NCBI GenBank assembly: GCA_021234155.1
Contig: JAJEKV010000026.1
Span: forward strand, 2,168,001-2,232,000
DNA: 64,000 nucleotides
Origin: Isoetes taiwanensis
Taxonomy: Eukaryota; Streptophyta; Lycopodiopsida; Isoetales; Isoetaceae
Direction: 5' to 3'
Made by a program: the position numbers and the translations under genes. Positions 1-12,253 of the stretch are shown here, piece by piece. A model generated the notes under the pieces. It was not told the origin of the DNA. It saw only the letters and a list, made by a program, of their open reading frames with translations, and ran no database searches. How positions within the stretch are numbered: position 1 is the first letter of the stretch; every line of letters starts with the position of its first letter.

Positions 1-257
1 ACATGCAATCCCAATTCTCTTTTACATGCATGTCGCATGGGATGCAGATTTTTTCTAATCCTATACCAGCAACGTGCAATATTGTTCAGCTACGTTACAA
101 AAGGCATACCTTATATGCACATGAAGGAACATCTACTAGGATGGCATGTCCTATAAGATGCTTAATGCCTTGTATGAGCAATACAATGATTGCCCGATGG
201 AAGATGCTCTTGATTTTGTGATCCAAACTCTTTCGTATAGCAAACGTTTATGCATTT

Positions 258-1460
258 TATCACTTCTTTTTATCATTAAAACTTCAATCGGGCAATGCCC
301 AGTTTGCAATTTATGCCAGAACTGGCCTAAGCTTCCCCAATTATGAGGCATCCTACTCTAAATTTCTTCTCCAAAGTAATATATAGTCAAGTTTACATGT
401 GTCACATTCGTTACACTCCTTATTTACACTTAGTTGGACAAAATTCCCTTCCAGAAATTAGGCCACATGGCCTCTGTCTCCGTAAATGTAAGGTGATAGC
501 AATTTTGCTGTACAAGCTAATGGCGTGTTGCCATGTGGAAGCCATTCTTTTAGAGAAAAGCGACATTTTGTCTTTTGCAGCAACAATTTTTATATTCTGC
601 TAGTTCTACCCTCAATTCCCAACATTCTACCAGATTTAACCCCACATAATTGATTTTACCTTACATTCATGTATATAGCTGTGGAAACAGGGCGACAAGC
701 GGAGCGCGGAGCCCTGTTGACACAGCAAGAAAGCCCACTAAATGGGCTTTCCTAGGAACGTTCAATTCTTGAATCCAGAATGCAAGTAAAGATCAGCCAG
801 AATGCAAGTAAATCAGCGGAATGCAGGGTAATCTTGCTAGAATGCAAGTAAACCAAGGATGCGCTTCCGGAATGCAAGTAAAACAGGAATCACAGTGATG
901 AACCCAGGATTCTTGATTTGAAACTTGCCAAATGGCATGATCTGATTAGCGCAGGGGCAAGAATTGAACGTACCTGGTTTTTACGTTGCAAGGATCACCT
1001 TTGCAACAATCACGTCGTGCTGCAAATTCCGAGGTGTCAGCAGTATATACGTAAAGGGCAGCTGGGCCCAATCCAAGTGTGACACATGTCTGCGTGCAGG
1101 TGGAAATCTTAGAAGAGCAGGTAAAAAAAAGTCAAAAAATGGCGTAAATATGACGACACAGAGGAAGAAGCGCCGGAATGCAAAGCAAGATGTTGCACAC
1201 CTTTTCAGACTTAGAAAAGGTATCACGTGTCACCTATTCATTGGATGAGACTGCTGGATTGGGCCCAGCCATGCATTTTTTCACTTCTTTTTATCATTAA
1301 CATCTTCAATCATTATATTCACTAGGGGCGATGCCCAGTTTGCAGTTTATGCGCCAATTATCAGGCATCCTGCTCTAAATTTGTTCTCCAAAATAATATA
1401 TGGTCATATTTACATGTGTCACATTCGTTACACTGCCTTATTTACATTTAGTTGTACAGA
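258..1460. repeat. Diverged direct duplication (about 180 bp) around 840 bp of spacer
   Basis: The segment at about 258-437 (from tcacttctttttatcatta to cacattcgttacac and on to ttatttacacttagttg) recurs in the same orientation at about 1280-1460 with scattered substitutions and small indels. The spacer holds the hairpin and short tandem repeats listed separately. I see no coding capacity in 1-1509. This is the 3' flank of the minus-strand BRF1 gene. The cause could be an unequal duplication or an inserted element bringing its own terminal repeats; TG...CA ends were not found, so an LTR pair is not supported. Confidence 0.6.
729..875. repeat. Perfect 9-bp hairpin followed by a 12-bp tandem motif
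   Basis: Bases 729-737 (gaaagccca) and 743-751 (tgggctttc) form a perfect 9-bp stem with a 5-base loop. From about 778 to 875 the motif aatgcaagtaaa occurs four times, plus one variant (aatgcagggtaa), at spacings of roughly 20-30 bases. The hairpin is not followed by a T run, and in a plant nucleus it should not be read as a bacterial-type terminator. Confidence 0.55.
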
Positions 1461-1509
1461 AATCTTACACTGCCATGCTTTCCATGCATTTAGAAGCAGA
1501 ATTCCCAAG

Positions 1510-4500
1510 TCAATATTCTTCATAATACTCCTCCTCCTGTTCACATAAACTGTATGCTGGTACTTGTAAATCATCTGCTACTGTACCATCCTCATCTCCA
1601 TAATCATCCTCTAAATCCTCGTTACAATCTTCTTTAATAGCATCTTCAACTTTGTTACTAGAACCAAGAGCCTTGGGTAACGACTCTTGGTCAGCCCAAG
1701 GAACAGAAAGTGGAGATTTTGTAGTTGAGTCTAATTCCCGTGGTTCTTCAGCTGGCTTAAGAGATTGTTCCTGTGCATAATAAAACAGCAGGCATATGCA
1801 CTCAGAAATTATAGAATATGTAGAAACGAGCACAATAGAAAACCATTTTTAAAAGTGGAGGGAGACACTCTCATATACCATTCCATCAAACATCTCTTCT
1901 AGCACGCTGTAATTTAGCTTGGAGCTTAGCTTCTGCAGCAAAAGAAAAGAGGAGTGTCATGCCAACATACTTTCAAAGAAAAGACACCAAATTTACAAGA
2001 AATTAGCTGCATTCGTAACATTAGCAGTCTTGATAAAAATTCTGTACCAACCACAATGCTAGGTTAAAAACACATACTTTGGCAATCAGCAGTTTCTATG
2101 AAAAAGATTACAGTGATACTTAAGCAACAAGGGAACAATGCCAGTAGTTGACCTTTTGTAGTGCTTCCCAATTATTCACATTGAAATAAAACAAATTGAA
2201 ATGAAATGATTTATTCACGCTCCTTCCAAGGAATACAGGATATTGCAAAAGAATTCAGATTCGCTGAGCTAACACTTTGCAGAAAGATGACAATGACCTT
2301 GCGTTCCAGCATTTGCCTTGTTGCTTCTGCAGCAGTTTCAGCAGGTTCCTTCTTCCCATTATCAGAGCGCCTTGGTTTTCGAATCTGGTATTCAGAATAT
2401 AGAGATAATGTCAAAGTAAATTCCAGAATGCTTGTACTGTAAGGGAAAATTATACCTTTCTGGCAGCAATGGCGGCTGCTGCAAGCTCAGCAGCAGTCGC
2501 AGAATCTGAACCAATTGCAGCTTTCTTAGCCTCTTGTTCCTATGAATGACGACGCAGCTCTTTTAAGTATAGGTAAAATAACTACGAGCTTTAAAATAGA
2601 AAATGCACCTCAAGGTATTCCTTGTTCATTTCTGTCCACACAATGGTCTTCAGTCTTATTTCTTCATCATTGTTCAGGTATCCAACCACCTGTATCCCAT
2701 GAAAGTGCACCATTGTATCTACTAGAATTTTAGAATGAAAAGCAGTCTCCAGATTACCTCATTGTCATCAATATCAGAAAGCGTCCCTGGTTCCTCGTCC
2801 AAATAGTCATCACTTCCCACATTATTATCAAGTACATGACTCGATTTTGTACACTCCGTAGTGCAGCTATCAGTAGTGTCATTACAACTCATGCTACAAT
2901 CTTTCTCCTTTGTACTATGTTCTTGCAAGCTCTCAGTTACATCTGTCGGCTGTTTGCCATGACATAACTGCGGATCATTCTTGGACCGTTTGTTTTGCGT
3001 GGGGTTGCCAGTACCTCATTGTCTCCTGGAACATGTTTATCTACCTAGAAAGAAAGAAAACATTTACCATCACTATATAAAGTACAGCCTGCATATAGAT
3101 AAGTATAAATAATATTAAGTACTTATGCCCCTGCAGATAATTAGGCATAGCCCCTGCAGCTTTGGGAATATGTCTTTTGTTAATGAACCTGTAAGTTTTT
3201 TAATTCTGCAATGCAGGATTGCGCTGGAAAAATTAAATCCAAAGAGTCAAATCCATTCTTAACATAAGCCATATTACCACGATAATGAGCCCAGAACAGG
3301 AGTTCAACCACTCGGGATTACATTGCAAAGATCTGTAAAATTGCCCATATTTTCATAGCTGGCATGCCATTTTTACATAGCATTGTCAGCATAGTTGTCC
3401 ATAGGTTGGCCTTAGCTTTACCCTCTGCATTGTGCTCTAGATACATGGGAAATAGACTGCTCATGCCAAACTTTTTCATCTGCTGCACTTTTGGGGGCCT
3501 TTTTAGCATATGCTGGACAAACTGTATAATAAGCCAAGCAAAAGCACATTAAAGTAGCAATGTTGAGGAAATATTCTTCCTGATGTAAAGGATTTCTTCT
3601 TTGAAAAAAGATGGGGAGAACCTTTTAAGTGATTTTAAAGCTCCATCGACAAAATCCAGAGACTGTTTGTGGTGAAGTTGCTCTCATTCTAGCTACATGA
3701 ATCAGCACTCATCAATTAACTGGAAATTGTAGTGCATTTACTTTGAACATGATGCCTTCCTATGTGCTTTCATTTTGTTCACCTCTCAGAATAATATGCT
3801 GTCCCAACAAGTGGAAGTTATCCCAATAATCCAAATTGCTGTGTAATGATGTCAACAAGTAGGTACCTTAGTGCTATTGAGAAATGACAGATGTAGCAAT
3901 AAAACAAACACTAAGATAATTATAATGGGATAAGAACATGCATGAAAGTAAGACAAGGTTTACTTAATGTTTTCAATGTGGAAGCAAGATTTATGAAGAG
4001 GATGAAAGAAATATTATTATTACCCGAGAGGACAAAAATCTTTTGCCCATCATGCTCTCCCTTTTCCTTCGCTCTTTCTCAGCACGCTGAAATGCAGGTG
4101 GCTCAGCACCACCTTGTATTCCCCCTGACACCTTTATAAACTGCAAAAATATAACAGATAAAATAAAATTGCATCATAAAGACATGATAGAATGGTCTCT
4201 AGACACTTGCATCATCATAACAGCTTCTACAAAGGCCGTGCGCATAATGCACAGCTCCCATGCTTTTATGCTCACACAGAATCTCTGTAATAGCTCTCTC
4301 CCCCCTAGGCCCAACATTTACATATGGGTCAGCTACAGATTGGACTTGAAGTTCAAGCTCTTTCGCCTTGCTCTCAAACTCCTCTGCCTGTTACAAACAA
4401 GACAACGAACATCTTTTCAGGCTAAGCAACACATGGTAACATGAGCTTGATATCAAGCACTCACAGTTAAGCTGCCTGATTCAGTATTCTCAAACTCAAC

Positions 4501-7500
4501 TAACCGCTTTCTCAGGGTGGATTCGCATATATGTACGACACTTATCTAGGTAAGAGCCATCAACAAATAAAGATTAAATAAATATCTATGAGAGAAACAA
4601 AGAAAGATATAAACAGCAGCTGTACTAAGAATTTGTTTGAAGCAATAAGGCAGCAGCATGCACACCACATCACTTTTTGTGCACTCAAAGCGATGAATAA
4701 GTGCTGACAGATATAAAGCTGCACCACACACACCACTTGGCTTCCTGCCTGTCTGCAACAAAAACTAGACTTCATAAGCTAGATATATACAAATAGAAAA
4801 CTAGACAAGCTAAACTATGTATCACTAATAAAAACAAAAACAAACAAAGAAAATGTTTGATCCTCCCGTGCAGGTCCACTGGCACAGTTCAGATATGAAC
4901 ATGAACTCCTGTTATGTTTGCATCAAACAATCTAAAAGAGAAACACTATTTAAGGCAAAAACCTGTATCCAGTCCTGCTTCATACTTGCAACAAGTCGCA
5001 AAGCAGTGTTAGCAATAGAATGATGTTTCCTTCCACCGGATTCCCCGCTTCTAGATAAAAGACCTGAATAGAATTTACTCAGACATGTAAAAGGACTTGC
5101 ATGTAACATAACGCCCACCAGTGACAAACAACCAACTGAAATAGCAGTAAGGTACTTAAAAAAAAAAGGAAACATACGATCAGTAAATCGATGTATAAAT
5201 AGACTTGGATCAACAGGCTTCTGCATTATTGGATGCTGATCAAGCCGTAAAAGTCTGCATAGTTGAAGGAAGACAGCACCTAATACATACCTAGAAATTG
5301 CAAATAAATGATCTTTCTGTAATCTTTGCCATTAGAATGGTCCAGCAAGTGGCAGCCCACTTACACGTTTGTCTGCAGGTAGTCTGAGAAATCAATTAAG
5401 AAGTACGGCTTGCTATCTTGACTGGAGAAAACAAATCAGAGTATAATGTCAACATAGAGACATCGCTAAACAACCATAGAGCCAAAGAAAAAAAATGAGT
5501 AATCCACAACTTTGTTCGTTCTCTGGGAAAGATTGCCAGAGTATCCTAGCCATTGTAATGCCTATTTTTCAAAATATACAACGTTTTTTTTTTTTTTCTC
5601 TTTTCTCTGGGCCCCTTAGCAAAGGCTCCATGCTGGCCCAGATTATGCATCATGCTGATAACTCTCATCATCTTGGCAAGATCTTCAGGGACACTTGAAT
5701 GGCCTTACATGAAGTGTTGACAGGCACCACTTTAGTCTTCTACAAATTTATCTGTAGTCTTGTCTCTTGGCACAAAGCTTCAGGGCTGTCAGCACACAAC
5801 TGCTCCTTTCAAGGACAACCTAGTCGTACACGTGCATAGGAGTGGAATTTCGTCCTTGTTTAAGAGTTGCTGAATCTAGGTTTTGTTAAGTAACTTGAGA
5901 AACGAACCTCACCCCTCCTTTTATTCGATATGACGATTGGAATTTGAGATCGGAAATGGTGAACAATCATAAAACTTCAACCAGAATTGATAAATGCAAA
6001 CTGTCGATGTCCCTTGAATACTGCTAGCATTAAGACCTTGCATCTTAAGATGCCTAAAAGCAGTATCATATACTTATAACTGTCAAATTAAGGACTTCTT
6101 TGTTTCACTGAGAACATAAGATACTTAAATGAGGTTACATAAAACATAGATATAGCACTTGGCTTTACCGGCATATGATATACAGGCATGCAGCTGCTAC
6201 TTGTTGTGTCCTCCTGCCTCTAGTAAAGTTCTTCTCCACTGCTAACTATAATGAAGGAACCAGTATTGTAAGTCTCCCCTAAAACTATACTAGAAACAAA
6301 GGAAGAAATATAAGTGGAAACAGACCACATAAAGCCTATGTGCTGCACTTGTGGTATCATCCCGTCCACCCATTGATAGCCAGTCTGCCATGTCCCGTAT
6401 TTCCTGTCTTCCTATAAATCAAGAAACAGTAGCAGTGTTACAAGAGAAATAACACGTAGGCATGAATAGCAAGGATGTAATTCTCCATTGCTTTTTGAAC
6501 ACCAACCTGACCTTTATCGAGTGTTCTCTCATGTGAAGCTGACTGGTAACCAGAAAGAGTGCCAGAACCATTTCCAAGACGGGAATATGTGCTGTATTGT
6601 CCTTCTCTTATGAAGTTTCCAACAACATGGCTCTGCAGATAAAGACATCCAAGATCAAGTAGAAGAATGGCTGGCAGAAAACATCCAATAGAAAGGATAA
6701 GGATAATGAAGTACCTGCCCAGAAGCAGACTTAGCAAACTGAACATCAGATGAATAATTGTTGTCATCAAGCACTCGCCCACATCCCGTACAACAGCTGT
6801 CCATGACAAATAAGTGCAATTTAGGAAAACAACAAGCCCAGTATTTTCCTTGTTGGTTATTGATCTTACCATTTATAAATTGCATAAAAAATCATTAAAG
6901 CAGTTCTCAACAGTGTGGAACAGCAGTGAAACCACGGGTAGAGTGCATTATAACCCCCCCATCCTCAATGGCTGATATCTGGCCGTCGATGCTTGAAATC
7001 GAGGTCTACGATTGCGCCACATAGGGGAGGGGGGCTGTATAATGTACCCATCCCAAAACCACAAGGTCCCATGGACCATTGGTATGGTACCAAGACAGAA
7101 ACTAGAAAGAGATGCAGCTAATGTGAAATTAGAAAGCCAAATATTTCACCATTTTCTACAGGAAGTATCACTGTCCCTTTCCATAAGTTACATTCTTTTA
7201 TCAACACAGTGAAGCCCCAATACGCCAGCACATTTAGTCTATGGCATCTAAGAAAAACTTGAAGAAAACAAGAAATGTCCATGCTTTCTTAGGAATTAGA
7301 ATGAGATGCCTTCATAGCTTCAAAGCCTACTTCTGCACACTGCCACTTGTTGACTTTTCTAGGCTTCGCAGAAAATTCAAAATAACTATGCTATCATGGG
7401 CAGTAATCTATAATGAGTTTCCCTATTTAGCCTTTCAGATTAAAGAATCTGCGCTTGATCTGGCCCCAATTTGGGTAGTTGATCTCGAAAAGGTTGTTTA

Positions 7501-7824
7501 AATAAGGTCTTGTATTTTTCCGAATAGAATCCAGAATACACAAGCTATTCTGATATTGTAATTTTAGTATACATGAGCTAGCCCATGATATTCCTTAAAG
7601 TCTATTTCTTCATACTGCCATCTGTTGCATTCTCTAGAGTTACAAATTTCAAATGTGTGTGCATGAACATCAGTTGATCTAGGTTAAAGTCTTTCAGACT
7701 GAAGAAAGTAATTCTTAATAAAACTAAGTAACTAAACAAGTTCTTGGACATGCACTTACGTGAAACCATTGATATCATCCCGCTCTGCAATTTGGTCCTT
7801 GCTACAGTAGCTACACCAAACCAT
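1510..7824 (-). CDS. BRF1: BRF1, TFIIB-related subunit of RNA polymerase III factor TFIIIB (19 exons)
   Basis: BRF1 joins TBP and BDP1 in nuclear TFIIIB and recruits RNA polymerase III to tRNA and 5S genes. Exons in transcription order: 7760-7824, 6715-6796, 6512-6632, 6326-6411, 6169-6245, 5365-5421, 5178-5290, 4963-5063, 4666-4752, 4465-4545, 4205-4387, 4024-4140, 3422-3521, 2758-3014, 2609-2689, 2456-2539, 2298-2384, 1879-1932, 1510-1770. All junctions are GT-AG with matching phases; the total is 2094 nt, or 697 aa, close to the family length. Visible: an N-terminal zinc ribbon (C4-x2-C7 and C24-x2-C27), two TFIIB cyclin repeats (FTRGRRT, AACLYI, VDPSLFIHRF, TGRKPSGVCGAAL, CESTLRKRL), the C-terminal BRF1 block (LSDIDDNE, TAAEATRQMLERK, KLSSKLNYSVLEEMFDG), and an acidic tail ending EEYYEEY. 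The start is the ATG opening MVWCSYC. The least certain exons are 3422-3521 and the 5' edge of 2758-3014, chosen mainly by phase. There are no in-frame stops, so the gene looks functional. Confidence 0.93.
6943..7047. mobile_element. Short terminal-inverted-repeat (MITE-like) element in BRF1 intron 1
   Basis: Left arm 6943-6966 (gtgcattataacccccccat...) is an imperfect inverted repeat of right arm 7024-7047, enclosing about 57 bp. The right arm, ggggaggggggctgtataat, differs at one base from part of the right terminal repeat of the element at 8555-8844, so the two belong to one family. It lies in the 963-nt first intron of BRF1 and breaks no exon. No clear target duplication was found, so the true ends may be wider. 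Confidence 0.55.
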
Positions 7825-8416
7825 TTTGTCCCTTGCCGATCATAGACTTCCGGATAAGTTGTTTTAGTTGCAACAAGGCATTAACTGCAACCAATGCAAA
7901 GAAATCTCTCATATGCGAAGCCCTGATTCTAGTGAAACTACAATAGCTGTGAAATGCAATTTTAGCCTGGCAACGTTTCAATACAGAAGCTAGATTAGGG
8001 ACGCTTCACATGTAACAAAAAAGATATTCACATGTTAAGTTTTTTTGCCGGGCGGCTCAACGTCCAAACCGTTGGACGTCAAACTGCTCCAGCAGTTCCT
8101 GATCGACCGGCTGCTTCAGCCTTTGGACGTCTTGACCTCCGTTTCCAGTAAATTTCGGTCTTCACCTGCAACAAAAGGTAAAATTTTGAAGCAATCTTGA
8201 AGTTGTGGTGCAAAAACAGTGATGGAGTAGCGAAAACCGGTGCTGGTGTAGCAAAAACCGGTGATGGTGTAGCTATGGCGATGTCCAACATGTGAACGCC
8301 CCAAAATTCTTGCCGGGGACGTGGGGAGGCGCAGGAGACGCTACAAGGGTTTTTACTTCTTTTCTTTTTTCCAATTCTTTATTGAATGGCAGACCTCGGA
8401 TGCGTCCCTCTCCTTA
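7825..8416. promoter_or_regulatory. 5' flank of BRF1, probably holding its promoter and 5' UTR
   Basis: This is the stretch between the BRF1 start codon and the Copia insertion. I see no convincing ORF. A 10-bp inverted repeat (ttcacatgtt at 8027-8036, aacatgtgaa at 8287-8296) brackets about 250 bp that contains a roughly 20-bp tandem motif around 8222-8276 (aaaaccggtg twice). The bracketed part could be a small inserted element. No TATA box could be assigned with confidence. The flank originally continued into 21095-21374 before the Copia insertion. Confidence 0.4.
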
Positions 8417-8554
8417 TGTTAAAATAGATCCAAAAAGATAGTTCTGCTTATTTAAGTTGTAACAGAATTAGGTGTATGCCATAAATAGGCATTGTTGTAA
8501 TCATCAAAGGAGGAGATTAAAAGGAGGGATGGCCCATTGGGTGATCATCCAATT

Positions 8555-8844
8555 GGCTAGAGTATATTATCCGCCCCCTTCTTCTTGTGGCCCCCCTGTC
8601 ACATGGTATTATCCGGCCCCCCTGTTGTATTGGAGGAGTGGAAGAGGTATTGGTGCAGGTCGTTGGAGGAGTGGAAGAGGTATTGGTGCAGGTCGTTGGA
8701 GGAGTGGAAGAGGTATTGGTGCAGGTCGGTGCAGATTCGGGCCTCCGATTCGGTGGCTCATGCCACGCTGTCGGGGGAGGGGGGCTGGATAATACCATGC
8801 CTGTGACAGGGGGGCCACAGGGGGGCCGGATAATAAACTTGATC
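8555..8844. mobile_element. 290-bp terminal-inverted-repeat element with 9-bp target duplication (Mutator-type MITE candidate)
   Basis: The element is flanked by catccaatt at 8546-8554 and 8845-8853; the 3' LTR has this 9-mer once, which gives the empty site. The arms are long and inverted (about 65-70 bp): both contain TATTATCC followed by C-runs and CCCCCCTGTCACA, then a second ATTATCC block. The centre (8632-8730) is three exact copies of a 33-bp unit. A 9-bp duplication fits Mutator-like elements; other superfamilies also make 8-9 bp duplications, so the class is inferred. No transposase is encoded. Confidence 0.8.
8632..8730. repeat. 33-bp unit repeated three times inside the MITE
   Basis: Copies start at 8632, 8665 and 8698 with the sequence ggaggagtggaagaggtatt and on to ggtcgtt; they are identical until the last bases of the third. 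Because 33 is a multiple of three, the repeat stays open in several frames and creates spurious ORFs on both strands. Confidence 0.9.
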
Positions 8845-8886
8845 CATCCAATTTTGCTGGAATCTTGGCGTCTCATTTCTGTTTCA

Positions 8887-8898
8887 TGGTATCAGAGC
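8887..8898 (+). other. Primer binding site for initiator tRNA-Met
   Basis: TGGTATCAGAGC lies directly after the 5' LTR. This is the classic plant Copia primer site, complementary to the 3' end of initiator methionine tRNA, and fixes the element's orientation and LTR boundary. Confidence 0.92.
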
Positions 8899-8949
8899 CT
8901 TTAAGGCAAGAGAAACGTAAGACGTGAGAGTTTTTCGTGAGTATTTCAG

Positions 8950-11354
8950 ATGGTGAAACTTCAGATGAATCTGAAGAACCTGGAGAAGGGTGATTTTTTA
9001 TTGGTGGTGTACAAAAAAGCGAAATATCAGCACGTCGTAAGCACCTTATATGAGCGCTGCTTTTTTTCGCGAGACGGGCCGTACGGGTGTAATGAAGTCT
9101 GTCGACGGGCGTAATGAAGTCTGGCGACGGTCATGATGAAGGGGCTTACGAAAGCTCCGAATGCGCTGCCAAAATGATTTGGGGGTCCGATTCCTCCCAA
9201 GCTTCCCAATTTTTTTCAAACTTCAAGCTCTTTGGCTCTGGGGAAGGTCGCCCCTTTGAAGCTCTTTTTCGCTCTTCAAGCTCTTTTTCGTTCCGCTAAT
9301 TCAAGTGATGGAGCCGACTTCAAAACAGTAACAATGTTGAGTTTTTTCGCCTCGATTTATTACGAGATTGAATTTAAAGCTTTTCCATTTTATTTGCAGA
9401 TTCTTTGGTTGCTAGAAACAGAGCGTGAATTCGCTACTTGCCGGTCCGCCTTGTGGGAAAGAAGCCCAAGCGCTTGAAGCCGGAAGATGTTTCGAAAAAT
9501 GAATGGTTCTGTTTTGGAAGTGTCCACTTGAATGTGGGAAAATGAAGATCAAGGATGTCCAAATGGGTTTGTGGGCTGAATTGACGATTTGATTAACAAG
9601 GTATACCGTAAGAAGTCGGGTTAATCACGGTTCGAACTCAATTTGCAAGAGCTTTCGCGATGGCAAAGACACCAACAAGGCTCTTGCAAACCCAAAGGAG
9701 TATTTAGTGAACCGGGCTTCTTTTGCTTCAGACTTCGCACAAGGATTCCGTGGAAGAAAAGGTCAAGGAAAAACCCCGCCAATACTTTTGAGAAGAACAT
9801 TCGATTGTGATGGGCCGGTAAGAAAGCTCGTGGAAATGAAGGGTGAGGCCGTGGAACAAAGCTAATCAAAGTTGAAGAAGAGGTGTCGAGGATGGAAGGC
9901 GTACTGGCCGCTTCGAAGTTGTGTGCAAATGATTAGCGGATTCTCATTGCGAGAAAATACAAATACGATGTGACTTGCAAATCGAGATTTTGATGATGAT
10001 GCCGAATATCGTAAGACAAACCGCTATCTTGAAGACAGAGGAGGACTTGTTAAAGGGTCTTCTCCAGCAGACTCTGTTGAGCATGGATAAGGGCAAGTAC
10101 AACTCTTTGGTTGATGAGGTTTCAATACTGAAACGAGACATAGCAGCATTTGATGTAAGTATTGAAAAGTGGCATTCAAAAGCAACTCAAATTTCTGTGC
10201 TACAGAATAATAAGAAGTTTCAGGCCATCAACATCAACATGGGTATTTATAACTTTCCTCTATCTTCTACTCGAAGCTTGTGTCTTGTGTGGCCTTGATT
10301 TTAGTGATGAATACACCATGCATGTTCAAATGAAGTGCACCATAAGTGGCACTTAGCTTGCTTTTCGCCCTGTCTTTGGATAGCATGCAAAGTGTTTAGG
10401 TGCGGTTGTGATGAATCGCCCTTATGCACTTTTGGTTGAGCTTGGGCTTATGAGTGATCAGACAAGTGCTCATGAGGATGATGCTAGCCATGATGAGGAA
10501 GAGTCTGGGGAAGAAACAGAAACTGATGAACCCAAGAGTGGTAAGATCCATAAAAGAAAATTTGTAATTGATGAAGAAGGTAGCAGCTCTGGACATGACA
10601 GTGTGCCTCAAAGGACAATGAAGAAACGCATGACGAGGAGTGCAAGAAAGAAAGTACTTGAGAGTAAGTTTGTGCTTATTGACTTTGTGCTTATTGAGTG
10701 CTGGATTCTATTTGACTATGACAGATGCAGATGAAGCTAAGCAGAGCCCAAAGTCTCCCAAACATGTAGTAAATAAAGGTGAGTGTTTTCATATTGTGAT
10801 GCTATTATTGTCTCATATTATGTTGATCTTGTTTGTTCTTCTTCAGCTGTGAAAGATATCAACATGCAATTCTTAATGGATGGACTATGTCTTTGATGAA
10901 GGTGAAGAAGCTTTTGGCAAAATCCACTTTCGAGCAAATCCAAAGGTATTGTATGTTTGACCTTCATTACTTAGATAGTTAAGCTGCTGACTTTAAATCT
11001 TTCTCTTTAAAATTGTTTCAGTAGCAGCAGACCTTAAGGAGCCAACTTTTATGCCAAGAAACCTGATGAAGGATTTGCCTGGAAACCTGATGAAGGATTT
11101 GCCTGGTGCTGATGTTCATGTTGTTGATGTTCATAATGCTGGTGCTGAAATGTTGAACATTGGTAAGTCACAGAACATGTGGTTGCTGGTTGTTTGATTA
11201 TGTTTTCTGATGTGTTTCCTTTTTTATATCAGTTAAAAGCAACGACATTGTCCAAAAGGAAGATGTTATTTCTTCTCCAGACAATGAGGAGGAAAATGGA
11301 CTGACTCTTGCAGAGGCATATATGCTGCAAAGGTTTAAAAAAGAAAAAAATTAA
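8950..11354 (+). pseudogene. Remnant of a multi-exon gene of unknown function inside the Copia leader
   Basis: Plus-strand coding blocks are separated by intron-like sequence with GT-AG ends. Blocks: 8950-9036 (MVKLQMNLKNLEKGDF..., donor gtaagc); about 9420-9860, degenerate (LVGKKPKRLKPEDV); 9975-10242 (coiled-coil-like, LLKGLLQQTLLSMDKGKY); 10411-10661 (acidic then basic, EESGEETETDEP and KKRMTRSARKKVLE, donor gtaagt); about 10726-10780 (DEAKQSPKSPKHVVNK, donor gtgagt); a last block after 11233, ending LQRFKKEKN and a stop at 11352-11354. Some blocks need frameshifts to connect. The acidic and basic low-complexity parts suggest a nuclear protein; I recognise no enzyme. Retained introns suggest the DNA arrived as DNA after the Copia inserted. 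Confidence 0.4.
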
Positions 11355-11679
11355 GTTGTATCTTCTGACTGTGGGAACTTCTAATCTTCTAATATGCTAT
11401 CATACCTATGAAGTGATTTAAGTTATTGAAGATGGGATGCAATTTTGTCTGCTAAGCATCCTCCAATTTTGTACTTGGTTCAATTTTGTATACGGGTTAC
11501 TGAATCAATATATTTATATATCCACCTTGTTGATGTTATGTGAGATCATTGATGTTATTGCTGAAAATTAAATTTAAGATCATTGGATCGATTCTGATAC
11601 CATTGAATTTCCACCATTGAAGTGGATAATCATAGACTTAGATGACCATTAGATTTAGATAAGCATAGAATTAACCAAA

Positions 11680-12170
11680 CCCATTTGCATTAGCTAATGG
11701 TTTTATTAACCAATGATATTAACCAATGGTATTAACCAATGATATTAACCAATGGTATTAACTAATGGTTTGATTAACCAATGATATTAACCAATGATAT
11801 TAACTCATTTGCATTAACCATTTGCATTAACTAATGGTTTTATTAACCAATGGTATTAACCAATGGTATTAACCAATGATATTAACCAATGGTATTAACT
11901 AATGGTTTGATTAACCAATGATATTAAGCAATGATATTAACTCATTTGCATTAACCATTTGCATTAACTAATGGTTTTGTTTTGATTAACCAATGATATT
12001 AACCAATAGTTTTATTTTGATTAACCAATGATATTAACCAATGATATTAACTCATTTGCATTAACCATTTGCATTAACCAATGGTTTTATTAACCAATGG
12101 TTTGCACCCATTTACATTAACCAATGGTTTGAACCCATTTGCATTAAACAATGGTTTTATTTTGTTCTTG
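11680..12170. repeat. AT-rich minisatellite (attaaccaatgrt repeats)
   Basis: Roughly 490 bp of irregular tandem copies of a motif like attaaccaatgatattaac, with longer internal repeats (attaactcatttgcattaac). It separates the two convergent gene remnants. No coding potential. Confidence 0.85.
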
Positions 12171-12253
12171 GCATTTACAAGTTTAAATTGTCAATGAAAT
12201 TGTTGGAATGAAATTGTCAATTGTATGGTTTTATTGTTAATTGAGTTGGTCAC

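Larger units (their letters stand above)
8417..8886 (+). repeat. 5' LTR of the Copia element, interrupted by a MITE
   Basis: It matches the 171-bp 3' LTR at 20924-21094 except for two substitutions and a 299-bp excess, made up of a 290-bp insertion plus a 9-bp target duplication. It ends TTTCA directly before the primer site. Confidence 0.92.

Noticed and set aside
729-751. Rho-independent-type terminator
   Set aside because: The hairpin is real, but no T run follows and the context is a plant nuclear genome.
8027-8296. A further MITE bounded by the 10-bp inverted repeat in the BRF1 5' flank
   Set aside because: The repeat is short, no target duplication was found, and no second copy is present in the window. 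It is noted only in the flank entry.
8472-8904. Overlapping ORFs on both strands near the Copia 5' LTR
   Set aside because: They come from the triple 33-bp repeat and the inverted arms of the MITE.
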